Shown here: piece after piece, positions 6,751 to 7,484 of the stretch
Position numbering within the stretch: the stretch's first letter is position 1
How the letters are laid out: each line of letters starts with the position of its first letter
From: an uncultured Phycisphaerales bacterium
GTDB taxonomy: Bacteria; Planctomycetota; Phycisphaerae; UBA1845; CAIVHJ01
Length of the DNA: 7,484 bases
NCBI GenBank assembly: GCA_903905665.1
Contig: CAIVHJ010000355.1
Span: forward strand, 1 to 7,484
Reading direction: 5' to 3'
Position numbers and translations under genes: made by a program
The notes under the pieces: model-generated
Told to the model about the DNA's origin: nothing
Seen by the model: only the letters and a program-made list of their open reading frames with translations
The model's database searches: none

Positions 6751-7484
6751 TCAAACCATATCCCAGGTGACGACTCGATCGGCTTCGATGTCTTGTCGGG
6801 CTTTTCTTCCGATGACCAGATCCCGGTGTTGAGGCGGAATTCCGGTTCCCGGTCGTTTGATTGTCAGATCGTCAGATTGAATGGTCTCGCCCTTCCTGAT
6901 GGTCCTGGTGGTGACGAGACTTCGTCGCCCCAATCGTGCCAATTCCACTTCCTGGGGCTGCAGTCGGTGATAGTGTGAACCCAGAGACTGCTCGGTCTGG
7001 CGAACGGCTCGTACCATTCGGGCGAATTCCGCGGGTTCCTGTGCGAAGGCGTGATCGGGGCCTTTCGATTGCCGATTAAGCGTCAGGTGTTTTTCGATGA
7101 TTTTGGCTCCCAGCGCCACGGCAGCAACGGGGGCGATAACAGGATCGAGCGTGTGATCGGAATACCCGATCGGAAAATCGAACATCTTTCGATAAGAACG
7201 AATCACGTTCAGATTGAGCAAATGATAATCCTCACATGGATAAAGGCTGGTGCAGTGCAGCAGAGCCAATTGCATGTTGCCGGTGCTCAAAACGGTTTCG
7301 ACGGCTTTCAAAACCTCCGACATCTCTGAAGCGCCGCCGGATAAAAGGATCGGTCGTTGATACTGAGCGGCATGAGCAATGGTCGGATAATCGGTGATCT
7401 GAACGGAACCGAATTTGAACGCCGGTGCGCCCAGTTGAAAAAGTTGATCCACATCCGTTTGGTGGGAAGGAGTTGAAAAGCACA
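6751..7484 (-). CDS. NeuB-type nonulosonate (sialic acid-like) synthase, 5' end outside window
   Basis: The visible 243 codons are the C-terminal two thirds or so of a NeuB-family enzyme. The frame stays open to the window edge, so a GTG at 7452 is internal rather than the true start: upstream codons read FSTPSHQTD, a family motif. Numbered from the first visible codon, conserved elements are AFKFGS (21-26), LSGGAS (47-52), HCTSLYP (76-82), GYSDHTL (106-112), EKH (130-132) and GPDH (141-144). The last three hold the metal- and substrate-binding His, Glu and Asp residues known from NeuB. A C-terminal SAF (antifreeze-like) domain covers about 181-243. The family condenses phosphoenolpyruvate with ManNAc or a diamino-dideoxy sugar to give sialic, legionaminic or pseudaminic acid. 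Several motif positions differ from the norm, so the substrate is open. It is the most upstream gene seen in the leftward operon, whose promoter lies beyond the edge. Confidence 0.9.
   Translation of the reverse strand, partial: CFSTPSHQTDVDQLFQLGAPAFKFGSVQITDYPTIAHAAQYQRPILLSGGASEMSEVLKAVETVLSTGNMQLALLHCTSLYPCEDYHLLNLNVIRSYRKMFDFPIGYSDHTLDPVIAPVAAVALGAKIIEKHLTLNRQSKGPDHAFAQEPAEFARMVRAVRQTEQSLGSHYHRLQPQEVELARLGRRSLVTTRTIRKGETIQSDDLTIKRPGTGIPPQHRDLVIGRKARQDIEADRVVTWDMV

Noticed and set aside
6079..6978. 299-residue rightward open frame opposite the ATP-grasp and NeuB genes
   Set aside because: It spans the junction of two clear leftward genes and its translation shows no family motif.
7450..7452. 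GTG as the start codon of the nonulosonate synthase
   Set aside because: The frame is open upstream to the edge and encodes the conserved FSTP segment, so the gene is cut by the window rather than starting here.

Overview
The window looks like part of a surface-polysaccharide or glycoconjugate gene cluster from a free-living, probably Gram-negative bacterium of moderate GC content (about half by eye, not counted). The taxon cannot be fixed from this sequence. The genes are tightly packed with short spacers. There are six protein genes and one structured, apparently non-coding stretch at the left end. I see no RNA gene, CRISPR array, transposase or plasmid function.

Layout. Positions 1-315 hold no credible gene. 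They are dense in secondary structure: a short palindrome, a long imperfect hairpin (28-100), a second hairpin (119-148), a G-quadruplex motif (143-161), a possible terminator (153-180), a G/C-rich palindrome (193-209) and an isolated TATAAT (211-216). Two rightward genes follow: a family 2 (GT-A) glycosyltransferase (316-1455) and a large GT-B-like protein resembling capsule or surface-carbohydrate transferases (1567-3291). Four leftward genes run from the right edge as one apparent operon: a NeuB-type nonulosonate synthase (5' end outside the window), an ATP-grasp ligase, a B12-binding/radical SAM protein with a TPR-like tail, and a PIG-L/LmbE-type zinc deacetylase. Spacing is 12 bp, 25 bp and a 1-base TGATG overlap. 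The two gene sets converge and overlap by 21 bp at 3271-3291.

How the genes may work together (inference). NeuB-type enzymes condense phosphoenolpyruvate with a six-carbon amino sugar to make a nonulosonic acid (sialic, legionaminic or pseudaminic type). A PIG-L deacetylase can expose a free amine on an N-acetyl sugar. An ATP-grasp enzyme can join a carboxylate to an amine. A radical SAM/B12 enzyme can carry out difficult methylations or rearrangements. Together these suggest synthesis and tailoring of an unusual acidic sugar, with the two rightward glycosyltransferases assembling the glycan. The exact substrates cannot be read from the sequence.
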